The notes under the pieces were generated by a model. It did no database searches. It was not told the DNA's origin and worked only from the letters and a program-made list of their open reading frames with translations. A DNA stretch of 64,000 nucleotides from Micromonospora sp. NBC_00421 (GTDB lineage: Bacteria; Actinomycetota; Actinomycetes; Mycobacteriales; Micromonosporaceae), in assembly GCF_036017915.1 (NCBI RefSeq), contig NZ_CP107929.1, positions 2,387,501-2,451,500 on the forward strand, read 5' to 3'. A program made the translations under genes and the position numbers. How positions within the stretch are numbered: the stretch's first letter is position 1; each line of letters starts with the position of its first letter. Below are positions 16,613-26,102 of this stretch, piece after piece.

Positions 16613-18676
16613 TTGAAGCTCTCCCCTCGCCTCGTCGCGCTCTCCGGCGCGGTCGCGGCCGGCCTGATCGCCGCGGGCACCACCGCGGCGGTACAGGCCG
16701 CGCCGTCGCATCCCACCCCGAACCCGGCCCAGGCCCGCGCCGCCGCCGTCGGCGCGGCCAACTCGCTGGTCGCCAGCCGCCCCGGCTACCTGCACGCCAG
16801 CGCCGGCGACGCGTTCGTGCAACGGCCGGTCATCTCCTCCGAGGGCACCCAGTACGTGCCGTACGAACGCACCTACAAGGGCCTGCCCGTGGTCGGCGGC
16901 GACTTCGTGCTGGCCACCACTGCCACCGGCGAGGTCACCTACGCCTCCGTCGCCCAGCAGCAGAGCATCGGCGAGCTGTCCACCACCCCGAAGCTCACCG
17001 CCACCGCGGCTGAGCGGACCGCCCGCGCCCAACTGCGGAAGGTCGCCGGCGTCGAGGGCACCACGCTTGTCGTGCACACCCTGGGCGCCCGGCCCGCGCT
17101 GGCCTGGGAGACCACCGTCACCGGCACCGGGGCCGACGGCCCCAGCCGGTTGACCGTCGACGTGGACGCCGTCACCGGCGTGGTGCTCGGCACCCAGGAG
17201 CACGTCGTCCGGGGCACCGGCACCGGGGCATGGAACGGCCCGGTCACCCTGAACACCACCCAGTCGGGCAGCACCTACTCGCTCAAGGACCCGACCGTCA
17301 CCAACCAGAGCTGCCAGGACGCCGCGAACAACACCACGTTCTCCGGCCCGGACGACGTCTGGGGCAACGGCACCGGCACCAGCAAGGAGACCGGCTGCGT
17401 CGACGCGCTGTTCTCGGCGCAGACCGAGCACAAGATGCTGTCGCAGTGGCTGGGCCGCAACGGCGCGAACGGCAGCGGTGGCGCGTGGCCGATCCGGGTC
17501 GGCCTCAACGACCAGAACGCCTACTACGACGGTTCCCAGGTGCAGATCGGCAAGAACACCGCCGGGCAGTGGATCGGCTCGCTCGACGTGGTGGCCCACG
17601 AGATCGGCCACGGCATCGACGACACCACCCCGGGCGGCATCTCGCGGGGCAACACCCAGGAGTTCGTCGCCGACACCTTCGGCGCGGCCACCGAGTGGTT
17701 CGCCAACGAGCCGTCCACCTACGACGCACCGGACTTCCTGGTCGGCGAGAAGATCAACCTGGTCGGCAGCGGCCCGATCCGCAACATGTACAACCCGTCC
17801 GCGCTGGGCGACGCCAACTGCTACTCCAGCAGCATCCCCAGCCAGGAGGTGCACGCGGCGGCCGGCCCCGGCAACCACTGGTTCTACCTGCTGGCCATGG
17901 GCAGCAACCCGACCAACGGCCAGCCGACCAGCCCGACCTGCAACAGCAGCACCGTGACCGGTCTGGGCATCCAGAAGGCCATCAAGATCATGTACAACGC
18001 GATGCTGCTGAAGACGTCGACCTCGTCGTACCTGAAGTACCGCACCTGGACGCTGCAGGCTGCCAAGACCCTCTACCCGGGCAGCTGCACCGAGTTCAAC
18101 ACGGTCAAGGCCGCCTGGGACGCGGTGAGCGTGCCGGCACAGTCCGCCGACCCGACCTGCACCACCGGCACCCCGACGCCGACCCCGACCGCCACCTCGA
18201 CCCCGACGCCGACCCCGACCTCGGGCGGCTGCTCGGGCCAGAAGCTGACCAACCCCGGCTTCGAGTCCGGCGCCACCGGCTGGACCGCGTCCTCGGGCGT
18301 GATCACCAGCTCGGCCAGCCAGGCCGCGCACGGTGGCTCGTACAAGGCGTGGCTGAACGGGTACGGCTCGACCCACACCGACACCGTCACCCAGTCGGTG
18401 AGCATCCCGGCCGGTTGCCGGGCCACGCTCTCCTTCTGGCTGCACATCGACACCGCCGAGTCGGGCAGCACGGCCTACGACAAGCTGACCGTCAAGGCCG
18501 GCAGCACCACCCTGGCGACGTACTCCAACGTCAACGCCGCGAGCGGGTACGTGCAGCGCAGCTTCGACGTCTCGGCGTCGGCCGGCAGCACCGTCACCAT
18601 CTCGTTCAGCGGGGTGGAGGACAGCAGCCTGCAGACGTCCTTCGTGGTGGACGACACCGCGCTCACCCTGAGCTGA
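16613..18676 (+). CDS. Secreted M4 family (thermolysin-like) zinc metalloprotease
   Basis: A 687-residue secreted protease. TTG 16613 with AGGAG upstream gives a Sec signal peptide (LSPRLVALSGAVAAGLIAAG, cleavage near AVQAAPS). A FTP/PepSY propeptide follows to about residue 200. The catalytic domain has VVAHEIGHGIDD (zinc and general base, residues about 328-335), the third ligand Glu in NTQEFVADTFGAATEW and the NHWFYLLAMGSN segment with the late active-site His expected of M4 enzymes. A Thr-Pro linker near residue 520 leads to a beta-rich C-terminal domain of about 145 residues (NPGFESGATGWT to TSFVVDD). Nearly the same domain ends the M28 aminopeptidase at 28714. The domain probably aids secretion or substrate binding. 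A strong hairpin follows the stop. Confidence 0.9.
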   Translation: MKLSPRLVALSGAVAAGLIAAGTTAAVQAAPSHPTPNPAQARAAAVGAANSLVASRPGYLHASAGDAFVQRPVISSEGTQYVPYERTYKGLPVVGGDFVLATTATGEVTYASVAQQQSIGELSTTPKLTATAAERTARAQLRKVAGVEGTTLVVHTLGARPALAWETTVTGTGADGPSRLTVDVDAVTGVVLGTQEHVVRGTGTGAWNGPVTLNTTQSGSTYSLKDPTVTNQSCQDAANNTTFSGPDDVWGNGTGTSKETGCVDALFSAQTEHKMLSQWLGRNGANGSGGAWPIRVGLNDQNAYYDGSQVQIGKNTAGQWIGSLDVVAHEIGHGIDDTTPGGISRGNTQEFVADTFGAATEWFANEPSTYDAPDFLVGEKINLVGSGPIRNMYNPSALGDANCYSSSIPSQEVHAAAGPGNHWFYLLAMGSNPTNGQPTSPTCNSSTVTGLGIQKAIKIMYNAMLLKTSTSSYLKYRTWTLQAAKTLYPGSCTEFNTVKAAWDAVSVPAQSADPTCTTGTPTPTPTATSTPTPTPTSGGCSGQKLTNPGFESGATGWTASSGVITSSASQAAHGGSYKAWLNGYGSTHTDTVTQSVSIPAGCRATLSFWLHIDTAESGSTAYDKLTVKAGSTTLATYSNVNAASGYVQRSFDVSASAGSTVTISFSGVEDSSLQTSFVVDDTALTLS

Positions 18677-18694
18677 CCCACCCCTGCCGGCAGC

Positions 18695-18724
18695 GGCCGG
18701 TCGTCGCCACCGCGACGGCCGGCC
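18695..18724 (+). terminator. Terminator hairpin after the M4 protease
   Basis: GGCCGGTCGTCGC and GCGACGGCCGGCC pair over 13 positions (one G-U) around a CACC loop, 19 bases after the stop codon. No T-run, which is usual for GC-rich actinomycetes. Confidence 0.65.
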
Positions 18725-18840
18725 GTCGGCGTGTCCACTGTCGCTTCCCGGGTGGGCAGGCGCTCGTTTACCGGGTGGACCGGCGCTCCGCCCTGGCCCG
18801 GGACCGGGCAGGGTGAACGCCAGCGCCCACCCGTTGACAG

Positions 18841-18920
18841 CGCGACGTCAGCACGGACAGTGCGACGTCAGCACGGACAGCGCGACGTCAGCACGGGCAG
18901 CGCGAGGTCAGCACGGGCAG
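18841..18920. repeat. Four tandem 20-bp repeats
   Basis: Unit CGCGACGTCAGCACGGACAG occurs four times end to end, with changes at unit positions 1, 6 and 17 only. Each unit contains GACGTC or GAGGTC. It lies in the gap before the convergent histidine-phosphatase gene. It could be a set of iterated binding sites or a neutral minisatellite. Confidence 0.8.
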
Positions 18921-18931
18921 CTGCCCGACCG

Positions 18932-19504
18932 CTAAAGGTGCCCGGTGTCGTTGAAGCTGACCAGGGTGGGTGGCCGATCGGACTGCCACCGCACGACGGT
19001 GATCCCGCAGTTGGCCTGGTGGAGGCCCAGCCAACGCCACTGCGGGGCGTCGAGCACGTGCCGGACGAACCAGCCGATCACGAAGTTGTGCGTGATCAGC
19101 AGTTCGTCGCGGTCCTCCTCCCCGGTCACGCCCAGCCGGCCGACAGCGGCGCGCAGGGCCGCCGCGTCCTCGTCGCGCTCGTCGGCGGGCACCCCGTCCA
19201 GCCAGGCATGCCATCGGTCCGGGTAGCTGTCACGTCGCGCGGTGGAAGGCACCGGCGTCCGGTCCGCCACCAGGTCGCAGGCGTGTCTCGGCACCTGAGG
19301 GAGGTGACTGGCGACGATGTCCGCGGTCTGTGCGGCGCGGGCCAGCGCGCTGTGGTGGATGGTCGAGAACGGCACCGTGCGCAGCCGGTGACCCAGCCGG
19401 TCCGCCTGCTCACGACCGCGCGGCGAGAGTCCGCCGTCCGGGCCGTGATCCGAGGTCGGATCCTGTTCGCCGTGACGGACCAGGTAGAGCTGTGTCCGAG
19501 CCAT
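18932..19504 (-). CDS. Histidine phosphatase family protein
   Basis: A 190-residue phosphoglycerate-mutase-like enzyme. The N-terminal catalytic motif LYLVRHGEQDP (RHG) is followed by GGLSPRGREQADRLG, and the second catalytic His is in LLITHNFVIGWFV. The reaction is phosphate transfer through phosphohistidine; the substrate is unknown, as usual for short members. The gene is 12 bases downstream of the nhaA stop on the same strand, so it may be co-transcribed with nhaA. Confidence 0.88.
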   Translation of the reverse strand: MARTQLYLVRHGEQDPTSDHGPDGGLSPRGREQADRLGHRLRTVPFSTIHHSALARAAQTADIVASHLPQVPRHACDLVADRTPVPSTARRDSYPDRWHAWLDGVPADERDEDAAALRAAVGRLGVTGEEDRDELLITHNFVIGWFVRHVLDAPQWRWLGLHQANCGITVVRWQSDRPPTLVSFNDTGHL

Positions 19505-19516
19505 TGACGTGAGACC

Positions 19517-20944
19517 CTACCGCGTACCGGGCAGACTGTCTCCGGCATCGGCGGGCCGCGCCGGATCCGGCGCGGAGACGGCGGGCCCGGCGTCGGCGGG
19601 CCCGGCGTCGGCGGGCCCGGCGTCGGTGGGCCGCTGCGGTTCCGGCTGGAAGACGTCCGGCACGCCGTCGCGGTCCAGGTCGACGCGTTCCGCCTCGTGC
19701 ACCCGCCGGTAGACCCGGCTCCGGGCGCGCAGGATGACGCTGGCCAGCAGCGCCGACAGCAGCGACCCGGCGAGCACCGCGACCTTGGCGTGGTCGTCGC
19801 GGGCACTGCCCAGGCCGAAGGCGAGTTCCCCGATCAGCAGCGAGACGGTGAAGCCGATCCCGCCGAGCAGCGCGAGACCGAGCACGTCGAGCCAGTTGAG
19901 GCCCTCGTCGAGGTCGGCCCGGGTGAACCGGGACACCAACCAGGTCGCGGCCAGGATGCCGATCGGCTTGCCGACGACCAGGCCGACGGCGATGCCCACC
20001 GCGACCCGGTCGGTCAGCGCGGTGGCCAGTCCGGCGAGGCCGCCGATGGTGACGCCGGCGGACAGGAACGCGAAGACCGGCACGGCGATGCCGGCGGAGA
20101 TCGGCCGGACCCGGTGCTCGAAGTGCTCGGCCAGGCCGGGGCCGGCGTCCGGGCCGCCGGCCGCCGCGCTGCGGACCACCGGCACGGTGAAGGCGAGCAG
20201 CACCCCGGCGACGGTGGCGTGCACCCCCGACTCGTGCACCAGCACCCAGGTGAGGGCGGCGAGCGGCAGCAACAGCCACCACGACCGGATCCGGCGCTGC
20301 ACGAGGATCGCGAAGGCGGCGAGCGGCAGCAACGCGCCCAGCAGCGGGGCGACGGCCAGGTCCGAGGTGTAGAAGACCGCGATGATCATGATGGCGAGCA
20401 GGTCGTCGACCACCGCAAGGGTGAGCAGGAAGGTCCGCAACGCCGACGGCAGGAACCGGCCCACCACGGCGAGCACCGCCAGGGCGAAGGCGATGTCGGT
20501 GGCGGTCGGAATCGCCCAGCCCCGGCCCGCGCCGTCGCCCGCCCCGGCGGCGATCAGGTAGTACAGGACGGCCGGCACGACCACCCCGCCGACGGCCGCC
20601 GCCACCGGCACCGCGGCACGACGGGGGTCACGCAGGTCACCGGCGACGAACTCGCGTTTGAGCTCCAGCCCGGCGACGAAGAAGAACACGGCCAGCAGGC
20701 CGTCGGCGGCCCAGGTCGCCACGCTCAGGTCCAGGTGCCACCACGCCGGGCCGACTGTGGTGTCCCGCAGCGCCTGGTACGCCCCCGACCAGGGGGAATT
20801 GGACCAGATCAACGCGATGAGCGCGCCGCCGAGCAGGAGTGCCCCACCCACGGTCTCCCGGCGGAGGATGGCGGAGATCCGGCTGGTCTCGCCCCAGGAC
20901 CGGCGGGCGAACAGGCTGGGGCGTCGCCGGGTGGCGTTGGTCAC
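19517..20944 (-). CDS. nhaA: Na+/H+ antiporter NhaA
   Basis: A 475-residue integral membrane antiporter. Family signatures are [40 protein letters not shown] and [17 protein letters not shown], which contains the paired aspartates that carry the ions. About 12 helices are visible. The C-terminal tail of some 60 residues after the last helix is hydrophilic, with a [12 protein letters not shown] stretch that resembles a calcium-binding loop and GPADA repeats (19583-19622 region). GTG 20944 has CGAGGAG upstream. It exports sodium using the proton gradient. Confidence 0.93.
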   Translation of the reverse strand: MTNATRRRPSLFARRSWGETSRISAILRRETVGGALLLGGALIALIWSNSPWSGAYQALRDTTVGPAWWHLDLSVATWAADGLLAVFFFVAGLELKREFVAGDLRDPRRAAVPVAAAVGGVVVPAVLYYLIAAGAGDGAGRGWAIPTATDIAFALAVLAVVGRFLPSALRTFLLTLAVVDDLLAIMIIAVFYTSDLAVAPLLGALLPLAAFAILVQRRIRSWWLLLPLAALTWVLVHESGVHATVAGVLLAFTVPVVRSAAAGGPDAGPGLAEHFEHRVRPISAGIAVPVFAFLSAGVTIGGLAGLATALTDRVAVGIAVGLVVGKPIGILAATWLVSRFTRADLDEGLNWLDVLGLALLGGIGFTVSLLIGELAFGLGSARDDHAKVAVLAGSLLSALLASVILRARSRVYRRVHEAERVDLDRDGVPDVFQPEPQRPTDAGPADAGPADAGPAVSAPDPARPADAGDSLPGTR

Positions 20945-21110
20945 GGAAACTCCTCGTCGACAGGGATGGCGTCGTCCATCGCCGACCAGACTTCCCGGCA
21001 CACCTCCGACCACCCTATCCGGCGCGGCGGCCGACCGCCCGACGAGTCACCCCATACCCGGCCGCCGTCGGTCCCGGCCGGGTGCGTGCCCAGCCGGGAC
21101 CGTGGGCGGA

Positions 21111-23012
21111 TCAGAGGGTACGGGCCAGCCGGTCGGCGAGCAGCCGGGCGAACCGGGCCGGGTCGGCCAGGTCGCCGCCCTCGGCGAGCAGCGCCGTGCC
21201 GTACAACAGCTCGGCGGTCTCGGTCAGCGCGGACGTGTCGTCACCCCGCTGGTGGGCGACGCGCAGGGCGGTGACCAGCGGGTGGGTCGGGTTGAGCTCC
21301 AGGATCCGCTTCACCGGGGGGATTTCCTGCCCCATCGCCCGGTACATCTTCTCCAGGGTCGGGGTGATGTCGTGCGCGTCGCCGACGATGCACGCGGGCG
21401 AGGTGGTCAGCCGGGAGGAGAGCCGGACCTCCTTCACCGTGTCGGTGAGCGCCCCGCCGAGGAAGGAGAGCAGCTCGGCGTACTCCTTGTTCTGCTGCTC
21501 GCGGGCGACCTCGGTGTCCTTGCGCTCCTCCTCGGTCTCCAGGTCGACCTGGCCCTTGGCGATGGAGCGCAGCGGCCTGCCGTCGAACTGGCCGACCCGC
21601 TCCACCCACACCTCGTCGACCGGGTCGGTGAGCAGCAGCACCTCGTAGCCCTTGGCCCGGAACGCCTCCAGGTGCGGGGAGTTCTCCAGCATGGTGCGGC
21701 TCTCACCGGTGGCGTAGTAGATCTCGCCCTGGCCCTCCTTCATCCGCGCCACGTACTCGCCCAGGCTGGTGGGCTCGGTGTCGTGGTGGGTGGAGGCCAC
21801 CGAGACCAGCTCCAGGATGGTCTCGGTGTTGTCCTGGTCCTCGAGCAGACCCTCCTTGACCACCCGACCGAACTCGCCCCAGAAGGTGGCGAACTTCTCC
21901 GGGTTGCCGGTGCGCATCTCCTTGACCGTGGCGAGCACCTTGCGGACCAGCCGGCGGCGGACGATCTGGATCTGCCGGTCCTGCTGGAGGATCTCCCGGG
22001 AGATGTTCAGCGACAGGTCGTGGGCGTCCACCACGCCCTTGACGAAGCGCAGGTAGTTCGGCATCAACGCGGCGCAGTCGTCCATCACGAAGACCCGCTT
22101 GACGTAGAGCTGCACCCCGCGTCGACCGTCGGCCTGGTAGAGGTCGTACGGCGCGTGGGCGGGGAGGAACAGCAGCGCCTCGTACTCGAACGTGCCCTCC
22201 CCGCGCATGTGGATGGTCTCCAGCGGGTCGGTCCAGTCGTGGCTGACGTGCCGGTAGAAGTCCTGGTACTCCTCCTCGGCGACCTCGTCGCGCGGGCGGG
22301 CCCAGAGCGCCTTGCGGGAGTTGAGGGTCTCCACGGTGGGTTCGCCGCCGTCGACGCCCGGCACTGTGGTACGGATCGGCCAGGCGATGAAGTCCGAGTA
22401 CCGCTTGACGATCTGCCGAATCGTGTTCCGGTCGGCGTAGTCGTGCAGGTTGTCCTCGTCGTCGGCGGGCTTGAGGTACACGGTGACCGAGGTGCCCTGC
22501 GGGGCGTCGTCGACCGTCTCCACCACGTACGTGCCCTCGCCGGTGGACTCCCAGCGGGTGCCCTCGGTCTGCCCGGCCCGCCGGGTGAGCAGGGTGACCC
22601 GGTCGGCGACCATGAACGTCGAGTAGAACCCGACGCCGAACTGGCCGATCAGCTCACCGCCGGCGTTCTCCTTGGACTCCTTGAGCTTGCGCAGCAGCTC
22701 GGCGGTGCCGGAACGGGCGATGGTGCCGATCAGCGAGACGACGTCCTCGCGGGACATGCCGACGCCGTTGTCCCGGACGGTGAGGGTCCGGGCCTCCGGG
22801 TCGGTCGCCAGCTCGATGTGCAGGTCAGAGGTGTCGACGTCGAGGTCGGAGTCGACAAGCGACTCCAGCCGGAGCTTGTCCAACGCGTCGGAGGCGTTGG
22901 AGATCAGCTCGCGCAGGAAGATGTCCTTGTGCGAGTAGATGGAATGCACCATCAGTTGCAGCAGCTGGCGTGTCTCCGCCTGGAACTCCAGCGTCTCGGT
23001 CCGACTGCTCAC
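21111..23012 (-). CDS. htpG: Molecular chaperone HtpG (Hsp90)
   Basis: A 633-residue Hsp90 of normal bacterial length. The N-terminal ATPase domain shows ELISNASDALDKLR (catalytic Glu and Mg-binding Asn), VRDNGVGMSREDV and IGQFGVGFYSTFMVADRV. The middle domain has RVFVMDD, LPNYLRFVKG-like sequence and SLNISREILQQ. The C-terminal dimerisation region is complete. GTG 23012 follows GAGGAGG at good spacing. It is a cytosolic folding chaperone, monocistronic by its neighbours. Confidence 0.96.
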   Translation of the reverse strand: MSSRTETLEFQAETRQLLQLMVHSIYSHKDIFLRELISNASDALDKLRLESLVDSDLDVDTSDLHIELATDPEARTLTVRDNGVGMSREDVVSLIGTIARSGTAELLRKLKESKENAGGELIGQFGVGFYSTFMVADRVTLLTRRAGQTEGTRWESTGEGTYVVETVDDAPQGTSVTVYLKPADDEDNLHDYADRNTIRQIVKRYSDFIAWPIRTTVPGVDGGEPTVETLNSRKALWARPRDEVAEEEYQDFYRHVSHDWTDPLETIHMRGEGTFEYEALLFLPAHAPYDLYQADGRRGVQLYVKRVFVMDDCAALMPNYLRFVKGVVDAHDLSLNISREILQQDRQIQIVRRRLVRKVLATVKEMRTGNPEKFATFWGEFGRVVKEGLLEDQDNTETILELVSVASTHHDTEPTSLGEYVARMKEGQGEIYYATGESRTMLENSPHLEAFRAKGYEVLLLTDPVDEVWVERVGQFDGRPLRSIAKGQVDLETEEERKDTEVAREQQNKEYAELLSFLGGALTDTVKEVRLSSRLTTSPACIVGDAHDITPTLEKMYRAMGQEIPPVKRILELNPTHPLVTALRVAHQRGDDTSALTETAELLYGTALLAEGGDLADPARFARLLADRLARTL

Positions 23013-23077
23013 ACCAACCTCCTCGTACGGGTGGGTCCGGTCCGCGCAACAGGATACGAGGTGCCGTGGCGGCCCGG

Positions 23078-23746
23078 TCACGCCCGGTCGTCCTCCCGAC
23101 GAACGAGCAGGCAGGCCTGCGGGGTGCGCTCGGTGGCACCGTCGAACTCCTGTGGGGCGCGACACATCCGGGCCCGCTCGGGCAGCCCGGCGGCGTGCAA
23201 CAACGTCGCCACGTGGTCCGGATGACGACGACGGAACGCCAGGGAGACCGGGTCGCCCCAGGCCTCGGTGTAACGCACCGTCTCGTCGCCGACCTGGAAG
23301 GCGACGAGCGCGTGCCCGCCGGGGGCGAGCACCCGGCGGAACTCGGCGAAGACCCGGGGCAGCCACTCGTCCGGCACGTGGATGACGCTGTACCAGGCGA
23401 CCAGGCCGGCGAGGACGCCGTCGGCCACCGGCAGGTCCAGCATCGAGCCCTCGACGAAGCGCAGGTCCGGGTGGGCGAGCCGGCCCTGCGCCAGCATCCC
23501 GGGTGACAGGTCGAGCCCGGTGACGGTCAGGTCGAGGGCGCGCAGGTGGCCGGTGATCCGGCCGGGGCCGCAGCCGACGTCGAGCACCGGGCCGCCCCCG
23601 CCGGCCAGGACGGTCTCGGCGAACGCGGCGAGCATGGCCCGGTCGACCGGGCGGGCGGCGAGTTCGGCACGGAACCGGGTGGCGTACCCGGCGGCCATCG
23701 TGTCGTAGGAGGCGCGGGTCTCGGCGAGGAAGTCGGCGTCGATCAC
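23078..23746 (-). CDS. Class I SAM-dependent methyltransferase
   Basis: A 222-residue methyltransferase. Motif I is VLDVGCGPGRITGHL, followed by VTGLDLSPGML, FVEGSMLDLPV and VFAEFRRVLAPGGHALVAFQ. The N-terminal about 45 residues form the usual helical cap (YDTMAAGYATRFR). The substrate is unknown. GTG 23746 is the start. It stands between htpG and a DinB-like gene on the same strand with short gaps, so weak co-transcription is possible. Confidence 0.88.
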   Translation of the reverse strand: MIDADFLAETRASYDTMAAGYATRFRAELAARPVDRAMLAAFAETVLAGGGGPVLDVGCGPGRITGHLRALDLTVTGLDLSPGMLAQGRLAHPDLRFVEGSMLDLPVADGVLAGLVAWYSVIHVPDEWLPRVFAEFRRVLAPGGHALVAFQVGDETVRYTEAWGDPVSLAFRRRHPDHVATLLHAAGLPERARMCRAPQEFDGATERTPQACLLVRREDDRA

Positions 23747-23849
23747 GGCAGCGGACCCTACCGTCCCGGCGGCTCCCCCGGGGGCTACGCCACCCCGACC
23801 GGCCCCGGCCCCGACCCGACCCCGGTCGGCCCGCTCGACGTCGCAGGGG

Positions 23850-24389
23850 TCAGCGGATGGTCGCCGGGCGGGTGACGTCGTGCACGTGGTGCGCCACGTC
23901 GTGCAGGAGGTAGACGGCGAAGCGGCGCACGGTGAACACCGAACCGTTGCTGCGCCGGCCCGGCCGGGCCCACTGTGGGGGCGTGACGGCGTCGAACGCG
24001 GCGGCGGTCGCCTCGGCCTGCGCGGCGAGTTCCCCGGCCACCCGGGTCGGTGACTGGTGGACGTAGTCGTCCTCGACGGCCGTGGCGTCCTGGTCCCAGT
24101 TGGGGAAGACCGGGTCGTCCTCGTCGAGCATCAGCGCCAGCCGACCCCGGAAGATCCGGCAGGTGTCCCGCACGTGGCAGGCGTACTCGACCGGCGACCA
24201 GACGGTCGGCGCGGGCCGCCGGGCCGCCTCGGGCCGGGACAGCACCTCCCGCCAGACCGGAACGGTGGCGCGCAGCCGGTCGCCGGTCGCCTCGGCCTGC
24301 TGCGGCACGAAGCCGCACTCGGCGCATCCGTCGTCGATGACGAAGGTCCAGTCCCGGTCCTCCGGCGTGATCGCCGCCCATTCCGCCAT
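23850..24389 (-). CDS. DinB-like / maleylpyruvate isomerase-type four-helix protein
   Basis: A 179-residue protein of the DinB/mycothiol-dependent isomerase superfamily. The first helix region [11 protein letters not shown] is followed by [20 protein letters not shown], with the metal-binding His, and the last helix carries [12 protein letters not shown], which supplies the two other His ligands. Thiol-dependent transferase or isomerase activity is possible, but many members are uncharacterised. It is divergent from smpB. Confidence 0.8.
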   Translation of the reverse strand: MAEWAAITPEDRDWTFVIDDGCAECGFVPQQAEATGDRLRATVPVWREVLSRPEAARRPAPTVWSPVEYACHVRDTCRIFRGRLALMLDEDDPVFPNWDQDATAVEDDYVHQSPTRVAGELAAQAEATAAAFDAVTPPQWARPGRRSNGSVFTVRRFAVYLLHDVAHHVHDVTRPATIR

Positions 24390-24490
24390 GCGGCGATCCT
24401 GCCACGGAGGTGCCGGGCCGGCACCGGCCGGTAGGGTGTACGCCGCAGGTGGATCCGGTCAGCCGGGCCGTCAGGGTCAGGGAGGTCGTC

Positions 24491-24994
24491 GTGTCGCGGG
24501 ACGCGGAGCGCAGGCTCATCGCCGCCAACAAGAAGGCCCGGCACGACTACACCGTCCTGAAGACCTACGAGGCCGGCCTCGTGCTGGCCGGCACCGAGGT
24601 CAAGTCGCTGCGCGAGGGTCGGGTGTCGCTCGTCGACGCGTTCGCCCAGGAACGCGACGGCGAGCTCATGCTCTACGGCCTGCACATCGCCGAGTACGGC
24701 TACGGCACCTGGACCAACCACCAGCCCCGGCGTACCCGCAAGCTGCTGCTGCGTCGGGTGGAGATCGCCCGGATCCTGGAGAAGCTGCGCGACGGCGGGG
24801 TGACCCTGGTGCCCCTGTCGATGTACTTCAGCAACGGCTGGGCCAAGGTGGAGCTCGGGCTGGCCCGGGGCCGCCGCTCGTACGACAAGCGACAGGTCCT
24901 CGCCGAGCGCGACGCCAACCGGGAGATCGCCCGGGAACTGGGCCGCCGGCTCAAGGGTCGCCGCCCGGCCGGCGAGGGCCGCCGCCCGGGCTGA
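24491..24994 (+). CDS. smpB: SsrA-binding protein SmpB
   Basis: A 167-residue SmpB, the partner of tmRNA in trans-translation. Conserved blocks are [69 protein letters not shown] and [15 protein letters not shown]. The basic tail ([14 protein letters not shown]) is the helical end that enters the ribosome. GTG 24491 with GGGAGG upstream is chosen. No ssrA gene is seen in the following sequence, so tmRNA must be encoded elsewhere. Confidence 0.96.
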   Translation: MSRDAERRLIAANKKARHDYTVLKTYEAGLVLAGTEVKSLREGRVSLVDAFAQERDGELMLYGLHIAEYGYGTWTNHQPRRTRKLLLRRVEIARILEKLRDGGVTLVPLSMYFSNGWAKVELGLARGRRSYDKRQVLAERDANREIARELGRRLKGRRPAGEGRRPG

Positions 24995-25041
24995 GCCCGA
25001 CCGGCTGCGGTCGGACGGCTCGCGGGGCGGGCTGCGGGCTC
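24993..25041. terminator. Hairpins between smpB and the DMT transporter gene
   Basis: A short CCGACC-GGCTGC-GGTCGG stem is nested inside a longer GAGCCC...GGGCTC pairing. The region separates two convergent genes and overlaps both stop codons. Confidence 0.4.
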
Positions 25042-25891
25042 AGCCCGGGGCGTCGTCCGCCTCGGCCGTGTCCGCGGTGCCCGGCGCGCTGGCCAGCACC
25101 ACGGCCGCGGCGACGGTGGCCAGGGTGGCCGCGACCGCCCAGGGTAGCCAGCCGGCGCGTACCCCGTCGCCGAGCAGCAGCACCCCGGCGACCGACGGGA
25201 CGACGATCTCGACCGCCCAGAGCACGGCGGTGACCGGCCCGACCTGCCCGTGCCGCAGCGCGTGCGCGTAGAGGATCGTCCCGGCCACGCCGGAGACGAC
25301 AAGTCCCCAGCTGACCGGCTCCCGCAGCAGGTCCCACACCGCCGCACCCGGCTGGCCCAGCGGGTCCGTCGGTGGGGTGAACGCCCGGGCGCACAGCGCG
25401 GTGATACCCCAGGCCACCCCGGCCAGGGTGGCGGCGACGATCGGCCGGGCCACCCGCAGGGCGGCGACCCCGGCGGCGGCGGTCAGCACCGCCGCGACGG
25501 CCAGGCCGACCCGTAGCGCCGTCGACGTGGTGACCGGCGGTTCGGGGCCGGCGGCCAGCGAGATGACGGTCAGGGCGGCGACGGTGAGCAGGATCGCCGC
25601 GGTGTCGCGGCGGCGTAGGCGCGCGCCGAGCACGATCCGGGCGATGACCACGGTGACGGCGAGGGAGCCGGCGGTCACCGACTGGACCGCGTACACGGGC
25701 AGCTGCTGGAGGGCGACCAGGGAGGCGAGCCAGGCCAGCGTGTCGCAGGCCAGACCGGCGAGATAGAGCGGGTGCCCGAGGGCGCGCAGGGTGCTGGCGC
25801 CGCGCCGCGCCCCGACGGCCTGCAGGACCGAGCCGACGCCGTAGCCGAACGCCGCGCCGAGGGCGAACGTCAGCGCGACACCGGACGTCAC
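25040..25891 (-). CDS. DMT/EamA-like multidrug or metabolite transporter
   Basis: A 283-residue membrane protein with about ten hydrophobic helices. It starts with GVALTFALGAAFGYGVGSVL and ends with a short acidic tail, like the DMT (EamA-type) permeases of actinobacteria. The internal pseudo-symmetry of two five-helix halves is visible (second half begins near LRVARPIVAATLAGVAWG). The transported compound is unknown. GTG 25891 is the start; the gene faces away from the ArsR-MFS pair. Confidence 0.82.
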   Translation of the reverse strand: MTSGVALTFALGAAFGYGVGSVLQAVGARRGASTLRALGHPLYLAGLACDTLAWLASLVALQQLPVYAVQSVTAGSLAVTVVIARIVLGARLRRRDTAAILLTVAALTVISLAAGPEPPVTTSTALRVGLAVAAVLTAAAGVAALRVARPIVAATLAGVAWGITALCARAFTPPTDPLGQPGAAVWDLLREPVSWGLVVSGVAGTILYAHALRHGQVGPVTAVLWAVEIVVPSVAGVLLLGDGVRAGWLPWAVAATLATVAAAVVLASAPGTADTAEADDAPG

Positions 25892-26057
25892 TGCCCGCCC
25901 CCGGCCCGGACGGGCCCGGCCGCCACCGCCGATCCGCTCATCGACACCGCCTCCGGCTCACGGGCCGGCCGGTCCCCCGGCCGATGCTCCCGTCGGATTG
26001 TCCCCGCCCCGCGTGCGGTCCGCAGCGCGTCGACCGCCGGCCGGTCGCGCCAGTTAT

Positions 26058-26085
26058 ACAAGAAGTCTTGTACTTCAAGTCTTGT
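26058..26085 (+). promoter_or_regulatory. Operator-like repeat upstream of the ArsR gene
   Basis: ACAAGAAGTCTTGT is palindromic except for its two central bases, and its right half AAGTCTTGT is repeated directly five bases later (26077-26085). This AT-richer patch ends 17 bases before the ATG at 26103, so a bound repressor would block the promoter. It is a likely autoregulatory site for the ArsR-type protein. Confidence 0.55.
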
Positions 26086-26102
26086 CCTTTTACTGTGGCG
26101 GC

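Noticed and set aside
24995..25040. tmRNA (ssrA) expected near smpB
   Set aside because: The space between smpB and the next gene is about 45 bases and contains only hairpins.
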